Positions 1-8,933 of a stretch of DNA of 64,000 nucleotides are shown here, piece after piece. The DNA lies in contig NZ_QCYM01000064.1 of NCBI RefSeq assembly GCF_003075075.1, positions 1-64,000 on the forward strand. Reading direction: 5' to 3'. The position numbers and the translations under genes are program-made. This stretch comes from Labrenzia sp. 011. GTDB taxonomy: Bacteria > Pseudomonadota > Alphaproteobacteria > Rhizobiales > Stappiaceae. Under the pieces are notes generated by a model. That model was given only the letters and a program-made list of their open reading frames with translations, was not told the DNA's origin and made no database searches. Positions within the stretch are counted from its first letter, which is position 1. Every line of letters begins with the position of its first letter.

Positions 1-31
1 CTTCCTGACTAAGCGAAGAATACCCGTTATT

Positions 32-53
32 GGTGAAATATAAAAATTTCACC
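32..53. terminator. Hairpin downstream of the tail fibre gene
   Basis: An 8-bp perfect stem (GGTGAAAT / ATTTCACC) with a 6-nt A-rich loop lies about 115 bp beyond the fibre stop codon, in an AT-rich stretch that contrasts with the GC-rich phage genes. It could end the leftward late transcript. It lacks a clear run of T on the leftward side, so it may work with Rho or may only stabilise a 3' end. Nothing else is recognisable in positions 1-168. Confidence 0.4.
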
Positions 54-168
54 TATGTTAATAGCGCACTCATGCACATGAACTTCAGTGCCTATCCATA
101 ATTAACCAGAGCACCGGCCAGCCCCGATGGCAGTTAAAATGTCAAAATTTCTCATATCGCAACAATTA

Positions 169-2142
169 TCATGAAACCCTTTCGTATAAAGCATAACTCT
201 CGGAGATTATACCACCTTGCCGCCACCTCACGGTAAGAGCGGCACCTTTAGATCCAGAAAAAGTGCTATCGACATACTGTTTGTTATCATCACCATACAA
301 ATACAGAGTACGGCTAGCATTTCTATTGGGTCCAGAACCATATGCTGCGGCAATATAGTGTCCAATTGGGAAGTTTGTCTCTGTGTGCGAAGAGCCGTCA
401 TAAACTAACGCGAGCTTGTGCATACCTCCATCGTTCTCTTCAGCAACAAAAGCGTTTGCACTGTCGTCCCACAGCAACGACCTCCAGGTATTACTGTTGT
501 CATCGTAGAAATAGGCGTTGCTGTCGCCACCTCCGTTCTTGCCAACGTACCAGTTCCCCTGCACCGAAAGGTTCCCCGTCACCGTGTAGGTCCCCGACAG
601 GGTATCGTTCGCATCCGAACGGACAAATTGCGTGCTGTTCAGCCCGTCGAGCGTTCCGGCGTCATAGCTGGTCGAGCCTGCAGGTCCTTGTGGCCCCTCC
701 GGTCCGGTCGCCCCCGTGGCACCCGTATCGCCTTTCGCGGCCAGAAGCCCCCAGTCATCGGGTGACGTACTCGGATTGCGGCCGGTATTGACCGTCAGGG
801 AGATATAGGCCGACCCGTTGTAGGTCACTGTTTCGTCGGAATTGTACGTCTCCCCGGAAGACCACATGCCCCGATAGGTCAGGCCGGGATCTCCCTTTGG
901 ACCCTGCGGTCCCTGTGCCCCTGTCGGACCCTGGGCACCGGTGTCTCCCTTCGGACCCTGGATGCCTTCCGGCCCCTGAACGCCCTGAGGACCTTCCGGC
1001 CCCTGCAGGCCTTGCGGTCCCTGCAGTCCCCGTTCGCCTTTCGACGCTACGATGTCCCATTCGGCGGCAGCATCTTCCGGGATCACATTCACATGGGGAA
1101 GAATGCAAATGTAGTAGGAGCCGTCATGGGAGACAGTATCGCCAACGTCATAGCTCTCCGTTTCTGACCAGCTTCCCCGATGCACCATGCCCACCGGACC
1201 GGCAGGCCCCTGGATCCCTTGCGGTCCCTGCAGGCCCTGAGGGCCGCGGCCGAAGGGAACCCCGTCCGACCATGCCCCGATGTCATTGGAAAGCTTGAAG
1301 TAGACCGTGCCTGTCTCGACATCGAGAAACGAAAAGTTGGCCGGTTCCGCGTTATAGGCAGCCTTGTCGGCGGTCAGGCCGGCCGCGTCCGGGTCAAACG
1401 ATTTGCCCACAGGGCCTTCCGGGCCCTGAGGCCCCTGCGGTCCGGCCGGTCCCTGGGGGCCTGTCGGACCCGTCGGTCCTTCCGGCCCTCGCGGACCTTC
1501 CGGTCCCTGCAGTCCGGTCGGACCACGCGGCCCCTCATATCCGATCGGTCCCCGCTCCCCTTGCGGACCCTGCGGCCCTTCCGGCCCCTGTGCCCCCGCC
1601 GGACCGGTCGGCCCCTGATCACCGACAGGCCCCTTCGGACCCTGGGCCCCGGGCAGCGAGGCGATCTCCAGCACCTGCTGAAGAGTGGGCAGGTCACCGT
1701 TGTCAGCCGCTTCGATCCCGTTGATCAGGCGCCGGCCCTGCAGGTCGAAACCGCCGTTTTTCTCCATCAGCGCCCGGGTCGCCACGGACTGCATGTTGAT
1801 CGCGGACCGGTCCATGGCCCGTTCCATCACCGCCGGATCAATCTCCCCACCGGCCAGGCTGTAGGGCTGTTCGAATGCACTTACCAGCAGGACTGTCAGT
1901 TCCTCCCCCGGCTGCAATGCCGACGCATCGAAGAAGACCGTACCGGTGGCGAAGTTCCCTCCGGTATAGGACCAGTTGCCGGGGTTCTGCTGATATACCC
2001 AGATCGTCGTTTCCCCTTCTGTGGAGGTGTGAATGACCTGCAGATTGGTTTGGTCGACAAACTGAAATGGCAGGTCGATGCGATCGGTCACGCCGTCACC
2101 CTGAATCCGGGCACGGCCTTCCGCCAAGGCTGCTACTGTCAT
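169..2142 (-). CDS. Phage tail fibre with collagen-like Gly-X-Y blocks
   Basis: This 657-aa protein is most likely the receptor-binding fibre of a short-tailed phage. Residues 1-90 resemble the T7-type fibre head that anchors to the tail (a short beta domain with the pattern [11 protein letters not shown]). Four Gly-X-Y blocks follow (residues about 164-247, 300-318, 369-420 and 471-489), which should form collagen-like triple-helical shafts. Two similar 50-residue modules sit between them (about 320-368 and 421-470; Trp/Tyr-rich, GDTV..DGSYY and DETV..NGSAY), like small carbohydrate-binding modules. The C-terminal 170 residues form a distinct tip domain without an obvious peptidase. The gene is last in the leftward late operon, with ribosome site GAAGGA six bases before ATG. 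It lies 82 bp after the 479-aa virion gene. Confidence 0.85.
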   Translation of the reverse strand: MTVAALAEGRARIQGDGVTDRIDLPFQFVDQTNLQVIHTSTEGETTIWVYQQNPGNWSYTGGNFATGTVFFDASALQPGEELTVLLVSAFEQPYSLAGGEIDPAVMERAMDRSAINMQSVATRALMEKNGGFDLQGRRLINGIEAADNGDLPTLQQVLEIASLPGAQGPKGPVGDQGPTGPAGAQGPEGPQGPQGERGPIGYEGPRGPTGLQGPEGPRGPEGPTGPTGPQGPAGPQGPQGPEGPVGKSFDPDAAGLTADKAAYNAEPANFSFLDVETGTVYFKLSNDIGAWSDGVPFGRGPQGLQGPQGIQGPAGPVGMVHRGSWSETESYDVGDTVSHDGSYYICILPHVNVIPEDAAAEWDIVASKGERGLQGPQGLQGPEGPQGVQGPEGIQGPKGDTGAQGPTGAQGPQGPKGDPGLTYRGMWSSGETYNSDETVTYNGSAYISLTVNTGRNPSTSPDDWGLLAAKGDTGATGATGPEGPQGPAGSTSYDAGTLDGLNSTQFVRSDANDTLSGTYTVTGNLSVQGNWYVGKNGGGDSNAYFYDDNSNTWRSLLWDDSANAFVAEENDGGMHKLALVYDGSSHTETNFPIGHYIAAAYGSGPNRNASRTLYLYGDDNKQYVDSTFSGSKGAALTVRWRQGGIISESYALYERVS

Positions 2143-2224
2143 GAAATTTCCTTCGTAACGTTCGCGGCTTCATGAGCTGTTCGCGGCCGGAGTACCGGCC
2201 CCGCTGAAAATGCCGCCGGATGGC

Positions 2225-3664
2225 CTATCCCAAGAGATGGCTTGCCGGCCCGTTTCCGGGCACCTGCTCAAAAACTGCCTGCTTTTCGAGATCGTTCATT
2301 CTTGCCAGCTTTTCGGCCGCCTCTTCCGCGGTAAACCCGGAATGATCCGTGAGCAAATGCCATCTGGCTTTGGCTTCCAGGAGATATTTGCCCTGCTCCG
2401 AAGCCTGAACCGCGTCCGGGTTGATGGCAAGTATTCGCGCCAGGTTTTCATGCGCGTTGGCCACATCTCGCGGGTCTTTGCTCGCCAGTTCCTGCCGAAG
2501 CGAAAGCGCGTAAGGCCCCGGCAAAACGCCTTTCATGCGCAGCAGTCCGCGCGCCAGTTCGTCCCGGTCCGTCTCGCCGTCATCCAGGTAGGAGAATGCA
2601 CGATCCGCAAGTTCTCCTCGAGTCTTGTCCCCCTCCTCCTCCGGACCGGAGGACCACACCCACTGGAGAGCTTCAATATCCTTCTCCCGCTTCGCGACCG
2701 AATCTTCGAGACCTCTGATCAACTGCGCTTTCTGATGCGGTTGAAGCAGGGAATTGTCCGCGATTTCGGCCGGATCGATGTGCCCGTGCTCCACCGCTAT
2801 TTTTCTGGCGATACGCTCGGCCTCCGTGGCGGCCGCGGTCGTCCTTTGCTTCACGGCGGCCTCATGCAGCCGCTTCAGTGCCATGTCCGGCAGGATCGAA
2901 AGCGGTTCGGAAGTCTTTCCCGATGATGGCGCTCCGGATGCATTTCCGGCGTCCCCGGCTTCGCCAACATCACCGGCCTGCGGCTTCCGCCGCCTTTGCA
3001 GCTCCCTTTCAAGCGCGACAACCTGCTCTTCGAGAGGCAACGCCTCCACCCAGGTCGTGGCAAGCAGTTCATCCAGTTCGAGCAAGGCCTCTTCCTTCGC
3101 CTGCGCGGACAGAGGCATGTTTGCCAGAACCGATGCACCTTCGAGACGGACCTCATCGAGCATCCCGGGGCTTTCGCTCACCTCGGCTGCAAGCAGCCTG
3201 GAAAGATCGCGGAAGCCCTGCCGGAAATAGGCCCTGTATTCCGCATGTTCGCGCGCTGCGAACCGGTGCGCATGGCGGGCATGGGTCGCCTCGAATTCCC
3301 GGTTGAAGCTGGCGTGCACGCTTTCCGGCAGCGTCCCGAGAGCTTCCTCCCGTCCTTTTTCCAGATGCGCCAGCATGGCTTCCGTGTATCCGGCAGCGCC
3401 CGGGCGAAGGTTCCGCAGCTCCTCCGCCTGCCTGTCCCTCACATAGGCCAGCAGCTGCCGATGGGCCTTGCTCCGTTCAAAGTCATCAATCTGCTGCTGA
3501 CGCTTTTGCGCCAGATGCGCCAACCGGTCGGCCTGCCCTGCCGAACGCTGGATCTGCCTGCCCAGCGCTGCGGTTTCCGCACCGACCGCCGTGTCGGCAA
3601 TCACCTGTGGGCGCCGTACGCCCGGAAGGCTTTGCGCACCGCTGTATTTTTCAAATCTTGCCAT
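2225..3664 (-). CDS. Probable internal virion/core protein, coiled-coil rich
   Basis: This 479-aa protein is rich in Ala, Glu, Arg and Leu and is predicted by eye to be almost wholly alpha-helical with coiled-coil stretches (for example residues 40-90 and 190-330). I see no signal peptide, membrane segment or catalytic motif. Its place between the tail tubular genes and the fibre is where T7-like phages encode internal core or ejection proteins, so that role is inferred from position and composition. The start near position 3664 has a purine-rich sequence immediately before ATG, which is poor spacing. Residues 235-260 form a Gly/Ala/Ser-rich linker. It could instead be a tail-associated structural protein. 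Confidence 0.6.
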   Translation of the reverse strand: MARFEKYSGAQSLPGVRRPQVIADTAVGAETAALGRQIQRSAGQADRLAHLAQKRQQQIDDFERSKAHRQLLAYVRDRQAEELRNLRPGAAGYTEAMLAHLEKGREEALGTLPESVHASFNREFEATHARHAHRFAAREHAEYRAYFRQGFRDLSRLLAAEVSESPGMLDEVRLEGASVLANMPLSAQAKEEALLELDELLATTWVEALPLEEQVVALERELQRRRKPQAGDVGEAGDAGNASGAPSSGKTSEPLSILPDMALKRLHEAAVKQRTTAAATEAERIARKIAVEHGHIDPAEIADNSLLQPHQKAQLIRGLEDSVAKREKDIEALQWVWSSGPEEEGDKTRGELADRAFSYLDDGETDRDELARGLLRMKGVLPGPYALSLRQELASKDPRDVANAHENLARILAINPDAVQASEQGKYLLEAKARWHLLTDHSGFTAEEAAEKLARMNDLEKQAVFEQVPGNGPASHLLG

Positions 3665-3684
3665 CTTCCGAGAACCGTTCGCCG

Positions 3685-4185
3685 TCAGCCGATTTTTGAA
3701 ACGCTGCTGTAAAATCCATTACCGAGCGTGGTCGCTGCGCCGGTAATGCTGCCCAGAATCGCCCCGGTGGCGCCGATTCTTCCCGCCCGGCGCTGCGATC
3801 TGGCGCGCTCCCTCGCCGCACGGGCCTCGAAGTCGAGAGTGTCCCCTTCGCCCTCCGCCCTGTAACGGATCGCCTCGATGTCCTGCGCGGCCTCATAGGC
3901 ATTGTCATCGGCGATATCGGTGAGCGAGCCGGTTTCGGACAGCCCCCGTTCGGCTCCTGCCGCCCGGTTGTTCCCGAGCACGCGGTCCAGGCGTTCAAGC
4001 GTTCGCTTCCGCTCGAATGATGCCTGCGTCCGGTTCACGTCCTTCTGCCTGTCTGCAAGCTGTGCCCGGCGCTCTTCCGCCTGGGCCTCCGCATCCGCCT
4101 GCTGCCTGATGCCCCGGGCCTGCACGGCACCGCCTGCCAGGGTTCCGGCCACGGAAACCGCTGTTAGAATTGCTGGATGACACAT
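3685..4185 (-). CDS. Internal virion protein, gp14-like
   Basis: This 166-aa protein begins with a short hydrophobic Ala/Gly segment (residues 4-22), continues as a charged helical region rich in Gln, Ala, Glu and Arg (23-135), and ends with another Gly/Ala-rich hydrophobic stretch (137-158). That architecture is typical of the small internal virion protein B (T7 gp14) that podoviruses eject to form a channel in the cell envelope. It starts three bases after the tail tubular B stop codon, with a GGAG ribosome site inside the end of that gene, so the two are translationally coupled. Function is assigned by architecture and synteny, not by a diagnostic motif. Confidence 0.6.
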   Translation of the reverse strand: MCHPAILTAVSVAGTLAGGAVQARGIRQQADAEAQAEERRAQLADRQKDVNRTQASFERKRTLERLDRVLGNNRAAGAERGLSETGSLTDIADDNAYEAAQDIEAIRYRAEGEGDTLDFEARAARERARSQRRAGRIGATGAILGSITGAATTLGNGFYSSVSKIG

Positions 4186-4188
4186 GGT

Positions 4189-6621
4189 TCAAGGCTCCAA
4201 GTCTCGGCCGAAATTGATGGCCAGGATGGTGCAGGGTTTGCCGCCACCGGCTTCCAGTGTCAGCTGCCCCCCGTCTTCCCACCGCGTTTCGATTGTCTGG
4301 TCGAGCACCCCTGTGCGCAGCGGTGCCGGCTGCCCCGCAGGATCGCCTGCCCGGTAATAGATCAGCTCGTCCAGATAGGTTTCGTCGGCCCCCGCTTTCA
4401 GCGTGCCGGTTTCCAGAACCGCGATTTTGCAGCTGTCGACCCGCATCTTGCGCCCCATCGACGATCCGTCCTGTGCATTGACAGGAAAAGGCAAGGTCCT
4501 GGCTCTCGCCGTAACATCCAGTCCGACAAGAATGTTGCGCGCGGTCTGCCCGTTTGGCAGGCTCACCTCCCCCTCGGACACCCTTGTGCGGTAATCGGTC
4601 CCGTCAGCGTAGAGGACGACATCCTCCCCTTCCAGATAGTCCAGTCCTGAAATCGTGTTCGCCGGTGCGCCTTCATAGCGGCTGGCGCAATCCAGATGCC
4701 AGGCGTCTTCGATGGCCCCAGCCGGGAAAGGCCGCTGCATGATTTCGATATATCGCCTTGTCTGCCCATCGATGGTACGCCGGACGATCATCCAGATTTC
4801 ATCCGCTTCTGCCCCGGACAAATCAGCCATGCATTCCACGACACCGCCAAAATCGTGACGCTGCATGCCGTAGACCTGTTGCTGTCTCTCGTAGGTAAAA
4901 CCGATGACACGTCCCTGTGTGTCCCAGGCCCAGATGATGCTGTCCGGATATTGCTGATAGCAGGCACCGGCTACGCGCTCGCGGAAAAGATGCGACTGCA
5001 CCTCGCTGACCGATTGTGAAATCCGGCCGTCCGCACCGAAGTCATAGGCCATTTCCCGCATGTCGGTTCCATACGGACCGAAATACAGCAGAACGGAACC
5101 GACCTTGATCGGGCTCACGCTGTTGGCGCCGAAATTGGTTTCCGGTCTCTGGTCGACATTTTCAGGCCCGTAAGGATCCTGGTCTGTCGCCTTGCCGACC
5201 GCGCGCACGGCTCTTGTGGTTCCCACGATCAGATCACTGTCGTCGATAAGCCATTGAATGCGGTTCACCTGGCCCGACAGGATGCCGGCGGTCACTGCAT
5301 CGGATGCGTCAAGAACATGGGACACCGAAAAATTGGTAAAATCCTCCGTCTGACTTTCCCAGATCTTCTGCGGTTCCTGCTGCGTCCCTGCAAAGGCCAG
5401 CCGGCTTTTGTGCCAACCGACGGTTTCCGGCCAGCCGGTTGTCTGCGACCATGCGCCGAGCCGCCAGATGCTCTGGGCCTTGGTATCCTGCAGCGACTGC
5501 CCGAAAAGCTGCACCTTCACCACGGTGGACGACGTGCGGCTGCTGATCCGGAACCAGCGCCAGAAACCGTCGGACCCGCGAAACCGGATATGCCGGCCGA
5601 CATCCGAGGTCTTGAATCCCGCCCCGCCGTTGATACCCGCCGTCCCCGATGCGGTCAGATCGAACGGCGTCTGGTCGCCCCCCGCCTGGTGATAGACGAT
5701 CTGCCCGATCGCCGAATTGTCCGAGGTCGAGCCGCCGCCCTGTTTGAAGCTCAGCCGGTAGTGGGTAAAGGCGGTCTCATTGTGGAAGGCGTATTGCCGC
5801 CATTCATTCGAGGCCCAGGTATCCTGTCCATCCTGCGTGTCCAGGATGGTCCAGCCTGAACCGTCGTTGGAGGCCTCGATGGTCCATTGCCAGGGCATGT
5901 CGTCATTCTGGCTGTTGTCGTTCGGCGCCTGCAGCATGTAGCCGTCAATCACCACCGCGCTCGGGAAACGGTACTCCACCCAGCCGCTCCCGCCGTTTGA
6001 CAGCACGACCTTGCCTTCCGATCGGCTGAACACCTGCCAGGCGCTCGCGCTGCCGTTGGAGGCCGAAACCGTCCCGCTCGGCGCGGTGTTGGAGGTCATC
6101 TGCGGAACCGGGTTTCCGGTGCCCGAAGGCTTGAGATTGGTCGGCGATATGTTGACGTCCAGATAGGGACCGTCCTTGAAGGACATCGGCTCGATGATCC
6201 ACGACGTCTCGCCAAGGCGCTGCAATGCCTGTGGCGGCACCCCGCCCCCCGTGATGAACAGCGTGTCGGTTGACTGGACGAACTTCAGGTCCGGCAGCAC
6301 CTCCGTGCTGTAGGGTGTCGCCACCTCCACGGTACCGACACGGCCGGAACTGGTATGGACCCGGAAGTAATGGCTCCCGAATTCCAGCATGTAATACTGG
6401 CCGTTCCCGAACTCGAAGGGGATCAGCCAGCCGCCCGTTGCACTGCTTTTCAGCTCGGCGATGAACCTGGTTCCCCCGCGCCGGCGCAAACCGCCCCGCT
6501 TCAGGGTGATGAAATTCCGGCACTCGGCAAGCGAGGACCGGAAAAGCTCGAGGTCCGAACGGTAGATCAGTTCCGGGTCGAGTTCTCCCCGGCTGAATGT
6601 GGCTTGAAGGTGATAGGTCAT
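4189..6621 (-). CDS. Tail tubular protein B (nozzle), T7 gp12-like
   Basis: This 810-aa protein should form the tail nozzle of the podovirus particle. The N-terminus carries the hallmark of this family: an FSRGELDPEL segment followed by LAECRNFITLKRGGLRRRGGTR, the arginine-rich opening shared by many podoviral nozzle proteins. A Ser/Thr/Gly-rich beta domain around residues 175-310 resembles a discoidin or jelly-roll insertion (SRSEGKVV, WTIEASNDGSGW). The length is close to that of the family. The ATG overlaps the stop of tail tubular protein A by four bases (ATGA), as expected for subunits made in a fixed ratio. The family is well known, and the identification is by motif and neighbour order. 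Confidence 0.85.
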   Translation of the reverse strand: MTYHLQATFSRGELDPELIYRSDLELFRSSLAECRNFITLKRGGLRRRGGTRFIAELKSSATGGWLIPFEFGNGQYYMLEFGSHYFRVHTSSGRVGTVEVATPYSTEVLPDLKFVQSTDTLFITGGGVPPQALQRLGETSWIIEPMSFKDGPYLDVNISPTNLKPSGTGNPVPQMTSNTAPSGTVSASNGSASAWQVFSRSEGKVVLSNGGSGWVEYRFPSAVVIDGYMLQAPNDNSQNDDMPWQWTIEASNDGSGWTILDTQDGQDTWASNEWRQYAFHNETAFTHYRLSFKQGGGSTSDNSAIGQIVYHQAGGDQTPFDLTASGTAGINGGAGFKTSDVGRHIRFRGSDGFWRWFRISSRTSSTVVKVQLFGQSLQDTKAQSIWRLGAWSQTTGWPETVGWHKSRLAFAGTQQEPQKIWESQTEDFTNFSVSHVLDASDAVTAGILSGQVNRIQWLIDDSDLIVGTTRAVRAVGKATDQDPYGPENVDQRPETNFGANSVSPIKVGSVLLYFGPYGTDMREMAYDFGADGRISQSVSEVQSHLFRERVAGACYQQYPDSIIWAWDTQGRVIGFTYERQQQVYGMQRHDFGGVVECMADLSGAEADEIWMIVRRTIDGQTRRYIEIMQRPFPAGAIEDAWHLDCASRYEGAPANTISGLDYLEGEDVVLYADGTDYRTRVSEGEVSLPNGQTARNILVGLDVTARARTLPFPVNAQDGSSMGRKMRVDSCKIAVLETGTLKAGADETYLDELIYYRAGDPAGQPAPLRTGVLDQTIETRWEDGGQLTLEAGGGKPCTILAINFGRDLEP

Positions 6622-7205
6622 CGGTCCGTGATGATGTCCAGATCAATCATGGGCAGGGGCGTTCCCTGCATGGCATCGAAGCTTCCCGCCTGTTGAAAGG
6701 TTTCCCGCGCGGCCTGGCGCAGGGCCTCGGCCCGGCTGTTCTTGCCGGTGATCGCATGGGCGCAGCCGGCCGCCAGGAAAAGGGAAAATCCGTGCACGAA
6801 CAGGGGGGCGAATTCGACCTCGCGGATCACCCGGCGAATGTGACGGAGCGGGAAAGGCGGCGGCTGATCGGTCATGATCCGCTGTCCCACCACTTCAAAG
6901 GGAACCGCCCGGCCTCCCGCCTCGCCATTCACGGTCTGCAGCGGCACGCGCAAGCTGTCGGCCGGCCTCTTGTACTGGTAGGCCCAGCGGAAAGGCGGCC
7001 TGTCCGCCTCCGCCGGCAGTTTCACAAGTTGCGTCGCAAAGTCCCAGTCATGCATGGCCAGATAGGCGTCCCTGTGGGCGGCATAATGGTTGCGGAACCA
7101 GCGGGAGGCGACGGAGGAAAAGTCGAAATCGCGGATGGGCGCCTCCTTCAGATGCGCAAGCGCAAGGTTGGCCATCTCGACGGATGTATTGACCGTACCG
7201 GACAT
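6618..7205 (-). CDS. Tail tubular protein A (gatekeeper), T7 gp11-like
   Basis: This 195-aa protein matches the podoviral tail tubular protein A family, which connects the portal to the nozzle. The N-terminus has the family pattern: alternating hydrophobic residues leading to NLALAHLKEAPI, then a stretch in which the protein describes the arrival of a C-terminal residue-rich helix (RNHYAAHRDAYLAMHDWDFA). The DWDFAT motif is typical. The C-terminal half is helical and basic. It is coupled by an ATGA overlap to tail tubular protein B. A ribosome site (AAAGAAAG) precedes the start. Confidence 0.82.
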   Translation of the reverse strand: MSGTVNTSVEMANLALAHLKEAPIRDFDFSSVASRWFRNHYAAHRDAYLAMHDWDFATQLVKLPAEADRPPFRWAYQYKRPADSLRVPLQTVNGEAGGRAVPFEVVGQRIMTDQPPPFPLRHIRRVIREVEFAPLFVHGFSLFLAAGCAHAITGKNSRAEALRQAARETFQQAGSFDAMQGTPLPMIDLDIITDR

Positions 7206-7228
7206 GTAAACGCTTTCTTTTCTGCTGT

Positions 7229-7567
7229 TCAGGCCGCCGCATTCCCGGCGAGCCGGGCTTCATAGGCGGTGAGCGCCTGAACGGCCTCCTGTTTGTTGGC
7301 CGCCTTGACACCGGCATAATGCGCCGCCATCGCCTGCTGGGTTTTCCAGTGTTCCTTGCGCCAGCCCTTGGGAAGCGCCTGGGGCTGCGCGGAGGAACCC
7401 GCGCCCTTGCGTTTTCTGTTCCAGTCGGCCGATAGCGCATCGCACAGGGCCGCGTGTCGTTCCTCCGGGCTGGATCCGCGGTCACCGCGGCGCGCCTGAA
7501 AATCCTGCTCGTGGTTCTCCTCGAGCCGCTGTAGATGCTTCAGCCGCCGCATGATGAGTTCATCCAT
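7229..7567 (-). CDS. Small phage structural-region protein, unknown
   Basis: This 112-aa hydrophilic protein is rich in Arg, Ala, Gln and Glu, with no signal peptide or membrane segment. The first 30 residues form a probable amphipathic helix (RRLKHLQRLEENHEQDFQARR), and the C-terminus is Ala-rich. It sits 23 bp upstream of tail tubular protein A and 70 bp after the capsid gene. A strong ribosome site (GGAAAGGGG) precedes the ATG. In related phages this slot often holds a head-completion or decoration protein, but I do not recognise this one and do not assign a function. Confidence 0.6.
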   Translation of the reverse strand: MDELIMRRLKHLQRLEENHEQDFQARRGDRGSSPEERHAALCDALSADWNRKRKGAGSSAQPQALPKGWRKEHWKTQQAMAAHYAGVKAANKQEAVQALTAYEARLAGNAAA

Positions 7568-7637
7568 GTCATCCCCTTTCCAACAGGAAAAAAGGCGGCC
7601 GAAGCCGCCCCGAAAATCCGCTGTCTGACGGCAGGAG

Positions 7638-8675
7638 TCAGATATTCACCTTCAGACAGGCGAATTTCACGTTCTTGCGGGTGTACTTCCGGTCCCAGTT
7701 GGCCGCATCACGCAGCTCCGCCAGCGATGCTCCCTGGGACTTGGCAAGGGTGTTTGCCAGAAAGTCCATGCCGGCCGGATGGATCAGCTCGAAACGACGC
7801 GTGGTCAGGTAATCCGCGCCACCGCCGTCGCCGATATCCGGATCGCGCGTGATTTCCGTGCCTTCATTGCCGTAGATCGTCGGTCGGTTCGGCACCTCGT
7901 CGAAATGCATGAAGGCACCGGGAGCGAACAGGAAGCAGGAATATTCATCGGAACTGGCCCCCGCCGTGACCGGCATCATTTCCGAATGCACAACCATCAT
8001 GCCTGCATAATAGGGCACCTCGAAAGGCGCCTCGGACGGCTTCTTGAACTCGATCTTTTCGTCATCCAGAAGCGTGCCGTACACGAAGCTGTGCATGGCG
8101 ATGACACGCAGGTCGTCCAGATTTTCCCCCATCGTCAGCCGAGCCCGGTTGATCGCCTGATAGCTGATCCGGTTGGCTGCCGTCGGCGAGCCGACATCGG
8201 CATAGATCGAATAGACCATGTCACCGCCGTCATTGGCCACATTGTCCGCGATCACCCCTTCGGCGGTGGCAATGATGCGCTCTTCCTTGCGCCGGCCCCA
8301 ATAGGCCCCGATCCGCTCTGCGACCCGGTTCATGGCGCTGTCGCCCCGGCCCGTGGCCGCGTAGCTCGCAACCGTCTTGGCGCCGTATTTCTTCGCAAGC
8401 CGGTGCTTGTAGGCCTTCATGTCGCTGGCGGTGATCTTGCTGGTGGTGATCCTGTTGTCGCTGTCGTCCATCACCGTCGGTTCGGCATCGTCCAGGTCTT
8501 CCCAGTAGGGCACCTCGATCTGGTTGCCGCCGGTCTTGAAGCGTTTTGCGATCTCCGGCGCCGGAGCTGCCAGAATGCCGGATTTTTCCAGCATGATCAG
8601 TTTCGCCGGTTTGTTCTCGGCCATGTAAGGCGTGAAAACGCGCGGCACCACGATATCGGAAATTGCAGAAGTCAT
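7638..8675 (-). CDS. Major capsid protein
   Basis: This 345-aa protein is assigned as the major head protein. It follows the scaffold gene, has the right length for an HK97-fold capsid protein of BPP-1-like podoviruses, and opens with IVVPRVFTPYMAENKPAKLIML, a pattern common in these coat proteins (an N-arm, then a long helix). There is a RFELIHPAGMDF segment near residue 295, also typical. The start at 8675 is chosen because it has an AAAGGAAA ribosome site seven bases upstream; an in-frame ATG 33 bases earlier has none. A cluster of hairpins precedes it and may set its expression apart from the upstream genes. Confidence 0.85.
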   Translation of the reverse strand: MTSAISDIVVPRVFTPYMAENKPAKLIMLEKSGILAAPAPEIAKRFKTGGNQIEVPYWEDLDDAEPTVMDDSDNRITTSKITASDMKAYKHRLAKKYGAKTVASYAATGRGDSAMNRVAERIGAYWGRRKEERIIATAEGVIADNVANDGGDMVYSIYADVGSPTAANRISYQAINRARLTMGENLDDLRVIAMHSFVYGTLLDDEKIEFKKPSEAPFEVPYYAGMMVVHSEMMPVTAGASSDEYSCFLFAPGAFMHFDEVPNRPTIYGNEGTEITRDPDIGDGGGADYLTTRRFELIHPAGMDFLANTLAKSQGASLAELRDAANWDRKYTRKNVKFACLKVNI

Positions 8676-8710
8676 CGATTTTCCTTTGATTGGAGTCCTT
8701 TGGGACATGT

Positions 8711-8822
8711 GCCGGCCGGAAGCGGCCGGCGAAGCGGACGCAATGTCCGTTTCGGGTCGGGAGATCGAGGGGGAACTGCCTGCATCTTTGCAGGCCCCGA
8801 GGTCCCGGGCGCACCGGGAGCT
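8711..8822. other. Cluster of stem-loops between scaffold and capsid genes
   Basis: The 258-bp gap between the scaffold stop and the capsid start holds three close inverted repeats: 8711-8730 (7-bp stem GCCGGCC/GGCCGGC, 6-nt loop), 8778-8795 (7-bp stem GCCTGCA/TGCAGGC, TCTT loop) and about 8797-8822 (TCCCGG/CCGGGA, 5-nt loop, extended by GAG/CTC). They lie in the leader of the most highly expressed late gene. They may process or stabilise the capsid mRNA or partly terminate read-through from upstream. No T-run follows them in the leftward direction. The rest of the gap shows no gene. Confidence 0.5.
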
Positions 8823-8933
8823 CAGGAGGTCTGTCTCGCCACCGGAGCGGACAGGCGCCAGGGAAGCACCTCCCGCTTTTTTCGCGATCCCCGGCCCCTT
8901 CTCGGCATGAAAGCGTTGGTGGTTTGAAAGCGC

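Noticed and set aside
1180-2175. Long open frame on the plus strand opposite the tail fibre (331 codons)
   Set aside because: It is a shadow of the Gly-Pro codon bias of the collagen-like gene: composition is Arg/Pro/Leu-rich, without any domain or ribosome site.
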